This document shows, piece by piece, positions 6,176-6,413 of a stretch of DNA of 6,413 nt. Both the position numbers and the translations under genes were made by a program. The stretch is from Acidobacteriota bacterium. Its GTDB lineage: Bacteria; Acidobacteriota; Terriglobia; Terriglobales; Acidobacteriaceae. Numbering within the stretch: the stretch's first letter is position 1; the number at the start of each line of letters is the position of its first letter. A model generated the notes under the pieces. The model saw only the letters and a program-made list of their open reading frames with translations. It searched no databases and was not told the origin of the DNA. The stretch lies in the NCBI GenBank assembly GCA_003224785.1, contig QHZV01000251.1, positions 1 to 6,413 of the forward strand. Reading direction: 5' to 3'.

Positions 6176-6413
6176 CTCTCGAGATAAGCGAAAGTTCATT
6201 CACTGCAGGCGTGAACGTCACGCTGCCAGTGATCGCGCAAGGCTGGTTCTGCGGCAGTTATCCCGAGAGCTTGTCTGATGCGGATCTGAAAGCTTGGTGA
6301 ACGGACCGCAAGGCCCGCGAACGGCAAGTCAGGCGGTCGGCTTGAGCAATGCAAGGGACGGACTGCTGAGGTTCCCTGAACGTGATAGCGTTGTGGGCAA
6401 CCGGGCGTTGCGG
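6176..6413 (+). ncRNA. Structured RNA candidate, possibly omega-RNA/HEARO type, partial
   Basis: This region has an unusual density of nested inverted repeats and no gene. CTCTCGAGATAA (6176-6187) pairs with TTATCCCGAGAG (6258-6269) at 11 of 12 positions. Inside it lies an arm: GCGA/TCGC (6188-6191 with 6233-6236), TCACTG/CAGTGA (6200-6205 with 6227-6232) and GCGTGA-ACG-TCACGC (6209-6223). To the right, AAGC/GCTT (6290-6293 with 6340-6343) sits around a perfect GACCGC/GCGGTC stem (6304-6309 with 6333-6338). Three hairpins follow: AGGGA/TCCCT (6354-6377), AACG/CGTT (6379-6392) and GCAAC/GTTGC (6397-6411). The segments GGCGTGAACGTC, GCAAGGCTGGTTC and GCGGTCGGCTTGAGC resemble my memory of the HEARO/omega-RNA consensus, the guide RNA of IscB nucleases; this is unverified. 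If correct, an IscB-like gene should start just past the window. A group II intron or another large RNA is an alternative. Ends and strand are uncertain. Confidence 0.45.

Noticed and set aside
5991..6221. A 76-residue minus-strand frame upstream of panB
   Set aside because: It overlaps the panB promoter and the inverted repeats, has no ribosome binding site and matches no family I know.
6200..6412. A minus-strand frame of about 70 codons, open to the window edge, and a plus-strand one from 6279
   Set aside because: Their translations look like random sequence without motifs, and both lie over the paired stems, so an RNA reading explains the region better.

Overview
The window is about 6.4 kb of moderately GC-rich bacterial DNA (mid-to-high fifties percent by eye). 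It carries five recognisable protein genes and, at the right edge, a stretch that looks like a structured RNA rather than a protein gene. Gene content, protein style and short heptad repeats between genes suggest a soil-type Acidobacteriota. This is inference: no taxonomic marker such as rRNA is present.

Layout, left to right. (1) 1-28: four heptanucleotide repeats cut by the window edge, followed directly by a plausible sigma70 promoter. (2) 100-825 (+): a membrane-anchored TPR protein of YfgM type. (3) 826-1056: a gap with no clear gene, although one frame reads as interrupted coding sequence. (4) 1057-1518 and 1515-3629 (+): a translationally coupled pair with an ATGA overlap. They encode the [2Fe-2S] subunit and the Tat-exported molybdopterin subunit of an isoquinoline 1-oxidoreductase/aldehyde dehydrogenase-like enzyme of the xanthine dehydrogenase superfamily. 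(5) 3630-3763: a leader that can fold into a three-way junction. (6) 3764-4903 (+): a secreted GH5 (cellulase-family) glycoside hydrolase with all the family's conserved active-site residues. (7) 5001-5915 (-): panB, ketopantoate hydroxymethyltransferase, convergent with the GH5 gene and preceded by a good sigma70 promoter. (8) 5994-6175: non-coding. (9) about 6176-6413 (+, running off the edge): densely nested inverted repeats with compensating stems, probably a structured ncRNA. My best guess from memory is an omega-RNA/HEARO-type RNA belonging to an IscB-like element whose protein gene would lie beyond the window. A group II intron or another large RNA remains possible.

How the genes relate. 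The two molybdoenzyme genes form one complex. The small subunit has no export signal, so it would have to leave with the large subunit through Tat. No cytochrome c subunit, XdhC-like maturation factor or cofactor gene is adjacent. The GH5 enzyme is separated by 134 bases and may be its own transcription unit. Both products act outside the cytoplasm, but a shared pathway is speculation. panB is a stand-alone housekeeping gene of pantothenate/CoA synthesis, with no panC next to it here. The most interesting item is the right-edge RNA candidate.
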